From contig VDFB02139287.1 of the NCBI GenBank assembly GCA_007258455.2, positions 1 to 64,000 of the forward strand: a DNA stretch of 64,000 nucleotides, in the 5' to 3' direction. Source of the stretch: Sequoia sempervirens. Taxonomy: Eukaryota; Streptophyta; Pinopsida; Cupressales; Cupressaceae. This document shows positions 12,827 to 24,961 of the stretch, piece by piece (within the stretch, counting starts at the first letter, position 1; the number at the start of each line of letters is the position of its first letter). A program made the translations under genes and the position numbers. The notes under the pieces are model-generated. The model worked only from the letters and a program-made list of their open reading frames with translations, had not been told where the DNA came from and ran no database searches.

Positions 12827-12851
12827 AACGTGTCCTTGATAATGGCACCAA
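12827..12851 (-). other. Primer-binding site of the decayed gypsy element
   Basis: On the minus strand this reads TGGTGCCATTATCAAGGACA. It is close to the TGGTGCCGTTGTCGGGGA-type site of plant gypsy elements. It lies about 300 bp upstream of the gag fragment in the right orientation, so the element's 5' LTR should lie just above 12858. I could not find that LTR's outer end. Confidence 0.65.
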
Positions 12852-12857
12852 AAATTG

Positions 12858-13734
12858 ATGAGGTGTTTTCAATCCTCACACTTTAGTCAATTAATATTTT
12901 GTCAACCTAGGTGGTGTCCAAGGCTATATGCAAGAGGAATTCAAACATCCTATTCTAATGTGGAGTTTTAAGATAGGAAATAAAAGGTGCTTATGCTAAA
13001 GGGAAATATAACTAAGATTGTTTTTTTAAGATTCTAATCTATTTAACATAGACGACACTTGTACAAGCATACATGCATTATTATCAATCAAGATCTAGTA
13101 GATAATTTATTATATAATCACATTAATTTTAGAATAACAAGGGTTATGGATGCTAAAGAAAGGGAAATATTTTTCTAATTATAAGGTCAACATTTATGCC
13201 TCATCATGTTTCAATAAAATAATTGGATTAGATGTGATGTTGTTTGGTTCTAAATATTGTGATAATCCTATAAATACATTCATGATAATTTTGTAGTATA
13301 TCCTTTGACATCAATTTACTTTATTTGCATAACAAGATTTGTGTGCACTTATATGTTGGGGTACTAAAAGGGGTTGAATGGTTGTATGCAAGTGCATCTA
13401 TACTATATTTGGAAATATTGATATTCTAAACATTGTGTGTTGAGGATTTTTGTTTGCATCAATAAAATACAATGATTCCTTAATAGGAAATATCTCATAG
13501 TAGTTGATAAGTAACCAACTTGCTATTATAGTAATATTTTGATGAGTATTCAACTGACTATTGTAATCAAGAGGATTTGTATAGTTTAGACCCCTTGTCA
13601 CTTGTTCACCATATGCTCTCACGTCACCCTCTTGAGATCTTGGTGATAAAAAAAAGTGACAACTTCTTGACTCATTCATAGACAATTTAATTTTCAAAAA
13701 AAATGGAGGGTTCCTTAAAATATTGAAAAGGAAA
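12858..13734. other. Probable degraded LTR sequence, no gene
   Basis: This adjoins the PBS of the minus-strand gypsy remnant, so its first part is probably the 5' LTR. It begins TGAGGTGTTTTC on the plus strand, though the matching CA-type end is not certain. The 129-codon frame at 13398-13787 lacks domain features and I treat it as chance. Confidence 0.35.
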
Positions 13735-14290
13735 ATTACAATGGTTTGAAAAGTTAACCAGATTGAATGGAAACCAAATAATGTCATTCAAAATCAATAA
13801 TCGTATCTCTCTTTTCTTCCTACTCTACTTATCTTTTGATCTATTTTGAAATTATGAGTAGATTTGAATTAGAAGAAGTTTTAAATTAAATATCCATTTT
13901 TCAAAGTTATTTTGAGCTTCTTATTATAGTAATCTTTGAATATTTGAGTTTCTAATCGATGTGCCTATACAAAATAATATCTTTAATCACGTTGTAGAGA
14001 AGTTATCCTAGAGTGATGATCCTTAACCTAGTTAGAACATTGATCGATCCATTTTTGGAATAGATTTAACTTGTATCTCATTGTGGGAATATCAATCAGG
14101 TGTTTCCATTAACCAAACAATACATGTAAGAAGGAATCTCAATAAAATCCCTTTCAAGTGAGCATTAACATGATTTTCATATTGATGTTTTTAAAGGTGT
14201 GCCAATAGTCCTTGTGCTAGGAGGGCCAAACTGGAAAATACCAATGTCCTAGCTTTTGGAGGTTTCTCTTCACCCACAAATTCCTCTTCT
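13735..14290 (+). repeat. Diverged direct repeat, copy 1
   Basis: Matches 14925-15475 in order and orientation, for example GATGATCCTTA(A/G)CCTAGTTAG and AAAATCCCTTTCAAGTGA. Identity is roughly three quarters by eye, with indels. It ends in a CTT microsatellite. It may be a pair of old LTRs or a local duplication. Confidence 0.7.
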
Positions 14291-14646
14291 TCTTCTTCTT
14301 CTTAATAATTTGAAGATCATCCATGCATAATAGAGATAATTCTCAAACAATATTATTCAACCACCTTGATTGACTTGTCATCCCAAAGACATGTGTTAGG
14401 TCTTACTATTGTTATTGCAAATCAATTGTAATTTGTTCGAGTTGTTTGTAGGCTCTTTTGACATTAGAATATTGTTATGAAATTCTTATAATCTTAGATT
14501 TGATCTAAACTAACTAGAATTCCATAAATTACTAGATATTTGTTGATGTGAAGGCTTGGAAAAGTTAGAGAAAGTGCATTATATTTATTAAAATTAATAC
14601 AAGCTTTTGTATTTCATTTTCCATTTTGAGTTTTGTTCATTTATGA
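14291..14646. other. Spacer between diverged repeats
   Basis: No gene or repeat recognised. Confidence 0.5.
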
Positions 14647-14840
14647 ATTGTCTATTTTATAGTTCATATGATTAGTTCTAAGTAAATTACTAAGTTCTTG
14701 TATCCTTCATAAGATGTGACCTATGTATTCTCATGGTGGTCACATTGTCTATTTTGTAGTTTATATGAGTAGTTCTAAGTAAATTAATAAGATATTGAAT
14801 CCTTCATAAGATGTGACCTATACATTCTCATGGTGGTCAC
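14647..14840 (+). repeat. 97-bp tandem duplication
   Basis: Two adjacent units start at 14647 and 14744. Both contain AGTTCTAAGTAAATTA and CCTTCATAAGATGTGACCTA and end CTCATGGTGGTCAC. About ten positions differ. Confidence 0.85.
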
Positions 14841-14924
14841 TGTCTTACTATTTTATGAGAAATATATTTGAAGATCGCACTACCCTTGTCCTTAGGTTGT
14901 GTCAAGAAATATTTTTTACTGGGT

Positions 14925-15475
14925 AATTTGGAAATTTACTCAAATTACATGGGAACTAGATAATTCCATTCCAAATCTATAGGTTTGTCTTTCTTTTATT
15001 CTAAATCTTCTTATCTTTTGCTCTTTCTTGAAATTGTGAGCATATCAGAGTAAAAATAAGTTTTTAAATTAAATTTAGCTCAAAGTTATTTTGAGAGCTT
15101 CTCTCTATTTTAATCTTTTATATTTGAATTGCTAATTGTTGCATCTATTTATATAAAATCTTTAATTTTTTCGTAGAGAAGTTAGCTTATATTGATGATC
15201 CTTAGCCTAGTTAGAACACCAATCAATCCATTTTGGGCCTAGATTTAACTAGTATCTCCTTGTGGGGTAGTCGATTAGGGATTTACATTAACCATAAAAT
15301 ACCTTTAAGGAGGAATATTGAGAAAATCCCTTTCAAGTGAACATCAACTTGCTCCTCATGTTGGTGTGTTGAAAGACACATCAATAGTCCTAGTGCTAGG
15401 AGAGCCAAATTGGAAAATAAAAATGCCCTAGATTTTGGAAGTTCCTTTTCATCCACAAATTCCTCTCTTTTTCTT
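14925..15475 (+). repeat. Diverged direct repeat, copy 2
   Basis: Partner of 13735-14290, with the same order of blocks and end near CCACAAATTCCTCT. It lies 1.19 kb downstream of copy 1. Confidence 0.7.
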
Positions 15476-15877
15476 GAGGATCTTCTTCAAGAAAAAATTC
15501 CTTAGATAAAGCATTAACCACTATATCCATGGATGCTTGGATCATAGCCACACGATCTTGCTATTGGGCAATACTTTCTTGGGACCATCACCTTTTCCTT
15601 GTTTTTGAGTGCAACTGCTCTCTTGGAAAGACCATCTCCATTGTCCTTCCATTATTTTTCATTGATTGATTCCACTTCCTTGTACAAATATCTTTCATTT
15701 GTAAGGTAGTAACTCTTTGTTTTTGGTATACCTTGTCATTGTCATACAAACCAAAGCACAACCCCATAATATCTAGAATATTATTTGAAACAAACTTTGA
15801 TACTGATATGATACGTAAACTCTCAAGACAAATTTGTAGAGTTTACAAAATCATAAAAATTGTTCTTCCTACTAGGC
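15476..15877. other. Unassigned spacer before the segmental duplication
   Basis: No gene recognised. The similarity to the 45-kb region begins at about 15878. Confidence 0.5.
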
Positions 15878-18800
15878 TTTGCTTCAAATGGAAATATAAT
15901 ATGCTTGTTTGAATGTTTGAAGGACTAGATTAGTTATGTTTTATAAAGTAAAAGATATATAGTTTTTGCAAAAAACAATTAGCAATAGAAGAAGCACAAT
16001 ATTTGACACTCAAATTTTATCCTAGAAACAACTATGTGAGAAAAAATGTTGGTGTGAATTGGATATATTACCTAACTGGTTCACCTATTAGGTCCTATTC
16101 ACATATGTTCACATGTTAAGTTTACTTAGGGCTTTAGGAATCTTTCCAGAAGTCTCTAGTATACAGGTGATCTTATTCTCTAGTTGTCACATGTCATAGG
16201 ATTGAGACACGTGTCATCATCCTAGTTAGTCCTACCTCATCAAAATTGCCTATGTAAGCAAGGTCTCTCATTGTACATTATGGGGGTGATAGATCATACT
16301 TCATTTTGCACCATAATCAAGTAATTATTTCTCTTTTTTCTTTCTTATAGTAAGTAATCTTTGGTCTTGTCGGTGATCCTAGGAGCTTGAGTCCTTTGAT
16401 GAATTACAAAAATAATTAGAAGGCATAATGTGCAACTTCCTTAGCTTTCTCATGACCAATTATTGGATACAAACAACATGAAAATAATAATTTTGACATC
16501 ACCTAATGTTTTTTCTCTTATATTCACTCTTTGTTTAACATTTCCTTCTATAATATATTTCACAACTCAGTCACACAACACTCACATCTACATTCTTATG
16601 TTCTCATTTTCAAACTTGTTCTCCACTCATAACACCTAGGGATCACTCTTTTCTCCACTAAAGGAATCCTAACTAGCTTAGAATTGAAGCAATAGAACCG
16701 TTCTACCATTACTTTGCCTATATGAATTCTCATGAAAAATCATTGCTTCAATAAAATTAATTGTTTTATTTTGACCTAGCACTTTTGAAACTACTACTTA
16801 CATTAACTAGCAATTTCATTATTTACTTTGCTAAGTGCTTATCTAGTTGTTTGTAAGACTTCTACCTACCTTAACTTGTGGTTTGGAAATTAACACTTGT
16901 GTTAGCCAATGGTTTTGTAACCGCTCAAGAAATAATGTGTTTTGAGTCCTACGATTGGCTTATGAAGGGATTTTATTTTCCTGATAAATATGGATCACTT
17001 ATCCCTTGATCAATCTCTTAGTTTGCTCCTTTGTTCATACTTTTCATCCTAGAGGTAGGTACTACATCTCTATTTTCTAGCTAAAACACCATCAATGTTG
17101 TTGGTTTCCTTGTGGATTCCATCCATGATAGCCTACTTCTCTCACCTTCTTCTTTTCTAGAACTCCAAGGAATTAATGGTTTAGTTTTAAAGTCCTCTTC
17201 ATAAAAGTAGCAATTGATTTTTAGACTAGAACTCGTTATTCATAAATTCCTTTAAATTTCTCATTTCCCTCTCTTGTTGTTTCTCTCTTTTTTTTAATGT
17301 CCTCAAGTGTTTGATAGTTCACTCGCTTTTAGCTTCTCTTTGTTAATTCTTGCAACGCATCTTCAGTTCTAGATAGTGGTTTATTAATTAATGTTGGAAG
17401 GTTGATGTACACATTCTCAACATGTTGCTTCCACATGAATTTGGCAACCACACATTTGAGTGGTGTTTTGGTTGTTGTAAACTCTCTTTAGTGAAGTTTG
17501 TTATACCTAAACAAAAAATGTGTGTTATGTCAAGTTTCAAAGCCAAAACTTTGTTTTTACATCAAATCAAAGTCATGTTTCAAAAAAAATTCATGCATGT
17601 TGTTTCTAATTCTTACCTTTGTAGATTAACATATAGACTTTGAGATGAACTCACTAAACAAAAAATGAAAATCAATCAATGAAAAAATGATATTTCAATA
17701 GTTGGGTGCACATCCTTTTATAGTCAAAACTTTGTTTTTCCATCAAATCAAAGTCATTTTTCAAAAAAATCTCATTTTTTCGTTGTTTCTCATTCTTACC
17801 TTTATAGATTAATAGAGAGACTTTGAGATTAACTCACTAAAGTGAAAAATGAAGGTCAATCGATAAAAAATGATGTTTCAACAATTGAATGCACATCCTT
17901 GTATGGAGAAATAGTTTTGTGTACCTATAATGAGATTCTTAATTTAAAATCTTCATTATCACAACAATCAACTTTGATTTCCAATGAGAACATTGAAATT
18001 TTGCAAGATTTTGTATTCATTTTTCTATAGGGACCTCTATCATTTATAGAGGGTAAGATGACCATGAAGTTTCAAAGACCAAATTTGCACTTATATAGTT
18101 AGGCGCATGCCTAACAAAGGGGGGAATAGAAAGATATGTTTTCCAAAGGTCTGCAACACCACCATCATCTGTCTTGTGCCCTTAACCTACAACTCACATG
18201 TCAATAGTAGGGCATGCGCCCTATAATGGGGGAACATGTTTGGTGTTACAAATGTAGACAGAGCATGTGATTGTGGCATGTGCGTACAAACAATTTTTTA
18301 AGTTAAAAGCTCTACACAGATAGAAAAAGTGCACCATGACAGACACGAAGAATTTCAAGGTAAGAATTTCAGTATAAAGTTTCAGTTATCATTCCAGCCA
18401 GGTTTGTGAAAATGTATTAGTCTTTTGAGAGAGGGATTTCCTTGTGCTTTGTGTTCGACTTTTTAGGGTACAGAGTTATTTTTCATCATAAGACAATAGC
18501 CTGCTATCAAACCCTACGAGTTTTCAAAGCAAAGTTACAATTTTGAGTTAGGGTTTGTTGAAGAAAGGTTTTCAGATTCAAGCATCAAGGTGAATAATCA
18601 GAGTTTTAGGATTTCTTCAAAGAATTTGTAATGAACAAAGTTGATGAAATTCATTAATATCATTTCTAGAGATGCTTGTGAGATTGTCTATTTTTAGTCC
18701 AAGCTGTTTATAGTCTATGTTATTTTTATTTGTGGTTGTTTTAGAGGAGAACATACTTTGAGAAATCTATTTTTATTGGCTATTTATAAATAAACTATTT

Positions 18801-19600
18801 TTAGATGCTCTACTAAATATATTGTTAGGCTAAAAGTTATCACGTGTCTATTTGAAGAGCATTTGTACTATAGATCAAGGTTTCTAGGTTTGTCTTTGTT
18901 TATAAGTAGCTTCTCCTTCTAATTAAAAGAGTGGTTCTATCATACATTTATTTCAATTTGTCACATTAAAAAGTGCAAGTTAAAATGCTAATAAAGTTGT
19001 CTATCACTCTTTGGCTAATTCTTTTAGATTGGCTTTTTGAGTGGGACTTCCTACCCATTAATTTTATGGTATTATTTTATTTTATAGATTTATCCAAAAA
19101 TATGTTATATAGGCTACACATGCTTTGGCTTATGCAGTGATATCTAAATAGTGGATGGAAACTTCATGCATGCAAAAGTCATCCTTAGAGAACAATATAC
19201 ACACATTGTAATATACATAACACTATAAAATGTAAATAGGAAAATGAATCGTCTTGTTGGGCAAATGGAAATACAAAATAGACATGCTATTCTATTGATA
19301 TTACTTCAATGATAGTAATGATCATCATAGATTTCCATATAATGATACATTTTGACATTATATGAATATCTAGAATATCTAGATGCAACACACAATACAA
19401 TTTAAGAAGTTGAGAAGTCCTAGGATAAACTAATGCAATGAATGAGAGAGACCTAACTTGTTGGAACTATGTGCATAACAAAAGGTTAAAAGTAACACTT
19501 TTTGAATTCCTAATGCTAACTCTCATATAATGTAACTTAATCACTTTGTAAGGCCCACAAGAGTTGATGCCTTATCTTGCTATCTAGTTATGTTTTGATA
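15878..19600 (+). repeat. Segmental direct duplication, copy 1
   Basis: Long collinear similarity to 45660-49088, from ATAATATG(C/T)TTGTTTGAAT to the GTTTTGATACT at 19592-19602. Copy 1 has a private block of about 1.2 kb (16700-17905) and lacks the MITE at 46709-47123. It also lacks a block of about 0.3 kb found at 47495-47800. It keeps the uninterrupted sequence where copy 2 carries the hAT and E2. No gene is recognisable in it; a frame at 17842-18030 is not conserved in copy 2. Confidence 0.85.
17544..17905 (+). repeat. 181-bp tandem duplication within copy 1
   Basis: Units start with CAAAACTTTGTTTTT at 17544 and 17725 and end near GCACATCC. Both contain TAGATTAA and GACTTTGAGAT. The block is absent from copy 2 of the segmental duplication. 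Confidence 0.8.
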
Positions 19601-22600
19601 CTAATATTGTATTTACTGATGATATTATTTTCTATTGTCATTGAGACATTTGACTCTACATGATGGATGCATATGTTTTGTTTGTATATGTTTGAACTTA
19701 GTATTGTTTTGGCTTTATTGTTTTCAATTTATATGTGATTATGATTATATTATTTGGTTAAGCAATTTGGATTATTGTTTTCATGTCTTTGATATCTAGA
19801 TCATGCTCATTGTAGATATATGATATCATCTTATGGATTATATCGCATTGGTTGTTTATATGATGTGCTTTGGCTATCCTTGTTATTGTGCAATTTGATG
19901 TTTTAATTGTGTGTGTAGGCACAAGTTTGCCAACAATGGTTAATTGGGAGATGATCAACTTGGGTAAATCCACTATATTTGAATTCCTCGTCTCACTCAA
20001 CTATGACTTGCAAGATGTGCCCTATTAGCTCTATGTATCCTTGATTCAAATCAATGTCGATTCTAGATTCCTATATTGTGTAAACCCATAAAACACCTGA
20101 ATATTTTACATATGCTTCTTAAATTTTTTTTTATTTGCATAAATTTAATATTCATTATGTGTGTTAAATGTTTGAAAAATAACTATTGTGAAAATGAGTT
20201 GAAAAGATTTTTAATTATAGTTGCCTCAATAGGTCTTATTGAAATAGATTTAATTGCATTTTTAAAAAGAAATTAAAAGGATAAATATAATTGTTAGAAA
20301 TGTTATGCATTGGTCATTTGAAATGAATATGTCTCTTATGCAAAACATCTACTTAGGAAAAAATGAATAGAGGGTTTAAGGGTTTCTATAGGAAAAAGAG
20401 GGTATTTTAAAATACTTGTTAATTTTTCTTGCTTCATTCTCTCTCCTCCATTGTTTGAGTGTTTGTTTTCAAAATAATTTCTTGGGAACTTTAATTGTGA
20501 CCTTGGAGCTTGGATTGGATCTTGAAGAGGATTGTCGAGGTTTTTTTGTGCATTTCTTTTAAAGAGACAACCTTCATTTTTGAGAGCTTGCTAGACTGAA
20601 TGTATTTTCCTTTATAAATATCTACATATTTGTTTGAATGGTTTTCATGTTTTCCCATGCTCCACAATAGGTGGATTGCATATGGCTTTCCTTGCATAAG
20701 GACATATTTGGATTATAATACGTAGATTTGATTGTTATGCAATTTAAAATTGTAGGTTTTTATAATTTTGAAAAATTGCATTTTATATTAGAACTATGGC
20801 AAAAAATTCTTAGAAACATTATGTGATTTGAAAAGAATGATCTCCTCATTGTTGTGCTCTAAAGATTATCTTTTTTTTTTATATACATATTTTGTATTTT
20901 TTTAAATGTAATAAAATTCAAAGTTCATTAATGGCAGATTTGACGGTTAGCATGGTTCTAGAAAATATGATTTTGAAATGTAGGCCTTGTTTGTGCGTTT
21001 TATTTTGTGGGATCAATTGTTCTTCTATAGAAATACTAAGGTTGCCTATGATTTGATGACATGTATCATTATTTGTGCCATGTTTATAGTGCCATGACTA
21101 TTTTGATCATTTTTGGTCTTTTAGTGTTAGGAATGAGCCCTTAGAGTTAGAAATAAGTGGAGTCACATTGCCCTCTTGGATTGAAATGGAAATTCATGGA
21201 TGTGGTAGATGAGAGTATAAAATCTAAAAAGATAAAATTGAAATGGGATTAAAAAAATGAACATATTTAATTTCCTATTTTGGATTTAGGAAATGATAGT
21301 GAAGGACATTATCACAATCTTTCCTTGATTGTTAGAATGTTGTTGAGTATATCACATTGTAGATGGAGGCATACTTCTCAACACTACACAATACTCATGC
21401 TATCGTGATGACACTCTACCATCTATACCCAGTGGTGTATTAATTGTTTCTAATTAAGTACTTAAATTCTACGAGTGAATGGTTAGTGTTAGTACCATTT
21501 ATATTGCTTGCAATTAGTGTTATTATCAATCCCTTTGTTGTAATTGGTTGTTACCACAATCCCCATTATATGGCATTGGTTGATGTCATGATTGAAACAT
21601 TTATATTATTGGATTCCTCATGTATGAAATGTTATTTGTATGTGTGATTGTTCAACCACCTTGTTTTGCATCAGTGTTGTTGGACTACCCAATTGGTGGA
21701 CTCCTAATTCAAAAGGGTGTGGCTTAGGTTCCTTCATTGTTAGGTAGTGTTGGTCACCATTGGGGCTAGATGAATTCTTGGAAATACCCATGGCATGTAG
21801 GGCTCTTGTAACATCTTCTTAGATGTAGCTTTCCATTCCTCCAAAGTAGGATCTTGTGATCCTTGATGTAAATGATTAATTGTATTCTATATTGAACTCT
21901 ATTGTTTAGATATTGGACCATCCATATTTGGGATGAGGATCATTTCATTGTATGACATGTATGTAGTCAATGAAGTTGGTTTTGTATCTTGTCTTATGAG
22001 ATATTTAGTATGTTGAGAAAAGTTTTGATTCTAGGATGTGTAGGCATAGTTTGTGTTGGATGTTGAAATGATACTTGTTTCTTATGTTATTATTTATATT
22101 TGATGTTATGATTGAGTTAGAATCACTAGTATGATGTTGTATATTGAGATTGTTCATGTATGCTTCTATCATGGTTGAAAAGGCACATTTGCACATGAAT
22201 AGTAATCGTGAATTTTGGTTAAAATAAACTTATAGTTCCTTGGTTTCTAGACATTTGAAATTGAACCCTAAGCATATTGGAAATTATTAGTCCAAACTCT
22301 TTTATAATAGCTTGTAAAATGAGGATGCTACGAAATGTTGATTGTTTGATCTTCTTGGGCTTGCATTGGCTTGGCCATACACTAGCCTTTGTCTTGTGAG
22401 TTTTATTTTTAACTTTCAAGGTTGTATATTAGTTTTGGGGTTCAAACATGTTGTTAGACACATCAAGAAACTCTTTACCTTTATAAGCATCAAGTTTGGA
22501 GCCAAATATGACCTTGTTAGGTTTGTTTGGATCATTCCCCTACGGTGTGCCCATTTTACCAGAAAGGGTGAATTGGCCCAAAATAGGTGAATTGTTGTTT

Positions 22601-23105
22601 TCCTTGGGGCAAACATGTTGTTGGAAAAAAGGATAAATGGTTCCCAAAAGGGGTGAATGGAAACGATGAGTAGTAGTAGACTTTTCAAGAAAATTTTCCT
22701 AAATAAAGGTTGATCCTTGGGGTCTACCTTGATTTCCTATCTACTTGGTTTGGAAAATTTTTATGTCCTTTGTCAATTATGCTTCCTAGTGTGTTGGGGT
22801 ATGTGGCTCAAGAGGAAATGAATGGTCTCTTATGAGACCAGTTTGAGATAGTGACTCTCCCTACCAAATGGCCTCCCAATTAGGAATTCCTTGTTGTTTG
22901 GATGCCATTTTCACATCCTTTCGGATATATGAGTGTTTTAGTTTGGTTTATGGTATGGAAAAATGCTCCAGTTTCCTTGCACTAGGAAAGTCAAGCATGT
23001 ACTCTTTTGTTCATGGTATAGGGGGTTAGTGGTCTGGCACTCTTTCACTATGTTTGGAGGAAACTCTACCCTCTCGTATGCTCATTGTATTGAGGTTGTC
23101 ATGTG
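19601..23105. other. Unassigned intergenic DNA
   Basis: About 3.5 kb in which I recognise no gene, RNA or repeat. The minus-strand frame at 19758-20000 has a faint resemblance to a copia RNase H tail but lacks the diagnostic residues. If copy 2 of the duplication continues beyond E2, its counterpart would lie past 64000. Confidence 0.45.
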
Positions 23106-23229
23106 ATAATATTTAAGTCTTTTGCTTATGTCATCATGCTTTATGCATTGACATCACATTCTTGAGTGTCATTTTGTTGTGTTGTAACATCTCTAGTGTG
23201 CAAGTGTATATGGTGGCACATTGGTGTTT
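23106..23229 (+). repeat. Flank block D, left copy
   Basis: From ATAATATTTAAGTC this block, continuing into 23230-23296, matches the sequence immediately right of the retrotransposon array at 41268-41440. The right copy begins exactly at the LTR end. Confidence 0.85.
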
Positions 23230-23426
23230 CAATTGTATTGTGAAAAAATTGTTCATCCTTTCTTTAACTACTAAAACATTGAATAGCATTCATGCTGTGT
23301 GAACGATTTGATAAGGAATCTATCGTGTTTTAATCTCAGGAACCTTTATTTTCCCGTCTCAATTGTATTGTGAAAAAATTGTTCATCCTTTCTTTAACTA
23401 CTAAAACATTGAATACCATTCATGCT
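23230..23426. repeat. 67-bp direct repeat flanking an inverted LTR fragment
   Basis: 23230-23296 and 23360-23426 are direct repeats (CAATTGTATTG to CATTCATGCT) that differ at one base. Between them, 23297-23359 is the reverse complement of part of the adjacent LTR (about 23888-23950). The LTR of the array starts right after the second repeat. Confidence 0.85.
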
Positions 23427-24609
23427 TGTGTCAATCGGATTGCACCCGAATGCTTGAATGGTTAAATTCAACAATCTGTTGAAACATGGGAACTATCTTC
23501 AAGCTGTGGGTATTCCTGTGGTGAAGATAGACCTCCAGATTATAGGTTGGTTCCTATATGATGATCAATTAGGTACTTGAATGATTTGCTTTGAGAAAAG
23601 GGTGAGAAGGACTGAACTAAATGCATGAACTAAAACTAAAACTTTGGTGATGCACCTAATTGATGGTGTTGCATGCAACTTGTTTCACAATTACACTTCA
23701 ATAATCATATTCTCACAACTAAATCTGAACAGTTTAACCACATAAATAATTTATATGAAGGCTTGACTGTATTACCATCTTTGAAGGAAAAGAACATCTT
23801 CGCAACTAAAATAGTAAAATAAGCCAAATGCACAACATATAACCTTTGGAATCAAACTTGATTGTATACAAGCACATATGAATGAGACGGGAAAATAAAG
23901 GTTCCTGAGATTAAAACACGATAGATTCCTTATCAAATCGTTCACATAGCATGACACCTGAGATTTTGAAGGAAAATAGTTTGGCACACTGAAAGGTAAA
24001 AGTAAAGCTTTGCAAATTGATAAAACTTGATTAACCTATAATAACCTGCTAAATGTATTAATCTTGAAAAATAAATTGAGTTACAAGAAGCCTTCTTTGC
24101 AAAAATTGCAAAAGCAAGAGAAATCAAGAACTAGTGAAAAAATGACTTAAGTCTTTTCACTTTATACAATAAGCCTCTCAAAGGCATGAACATGAAACTG
24201 GAAGTCAATCTCAGTGTAAAATGATAACTCCAAAGTAATCCACGAGCAAAAGAAAAAATCCCTTAAAAGAAGGCCCAAAATCATGCAAAAATGAGTGAAC
24301 TCAGCCTCAAACCAACTGTCAACTCATAACTGATCCATGGAACACTCAAATTGAACTGAAAAACTCTCAAAAAGCGGGTCCAAGCATGCGAAAACCACCT
24401 CGTTTCTACCAATCCGCCCATGAGAACTATAAATCCATCTCTAAAATGTGCATGATGATAAGGCATCAAAGACTGAAGCAAACTAAAAATCCATCATTAA
24501 CTCCACCCATCTTTGCATGATTTAAAACCCTTGGAAGCACTTCAGTTATCTCTGCATCTCATTTTGCATGTATATCTTAAAGTAAAAGTGAACACTCCTT
24601 GTTGTACAC

Positions 24610-24618
24610 TTTATATAT
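24610..24618 (-). promoter_or_regulatory. TATA-like box in E3 LTR A
   Basis: ATATATAAA on the minus strand, followed by GTGTACAACAAGG. The same box occurs at about 31250-31258 in LTR B and 38234-38242 in LTR C. Motif-based only. Confidence 0.4.
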
Positions 24619-24961
24619 CTCCTTCATTTAGTTCATTTGCCCATCAAAATAGTTTAATTTAACAATTATTAAAAAACAATCAATAAAATTGTTTTTAATA
24701 AAGTTAAATAAACATTACAAATAACATAGGGTTTCTATAAAATATTTTTTTGAAGAAAATAAACATATAATCCTTTAGCTCACGGGATCTCCAAATCACT
24801 AGGTCACTTGACTTCCAAAGTCAAGACCATGTATCATTAGAATGAAATGATTTAATTTTAAAACAGTGATAAAAAATCTCACTATCATCGAATTAAGGCA
24901 CTTCAACTTGGAAACCCTAATCATTTCATTCATTTACCATTTGGATTTTTGGTGAGGAGAT

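Noticed and set aside
13398..13787. 129-codon minus-strand frame
   Set aside because: It has no recognisable motif and lies in probable degraded LTR and repeat DNA.
19758..20000. 80-codon minus-strand frame faintly like a copia RNase H tail
   Set aside because: The key residues and flanking domains are missing, and the similarity is at chance level.
22416..22688. 90-codon minus-strand frame
   Set aside because: It overlaps an equally long plus-strand frame. It has no motif, and its length is expected by chance in this composition.
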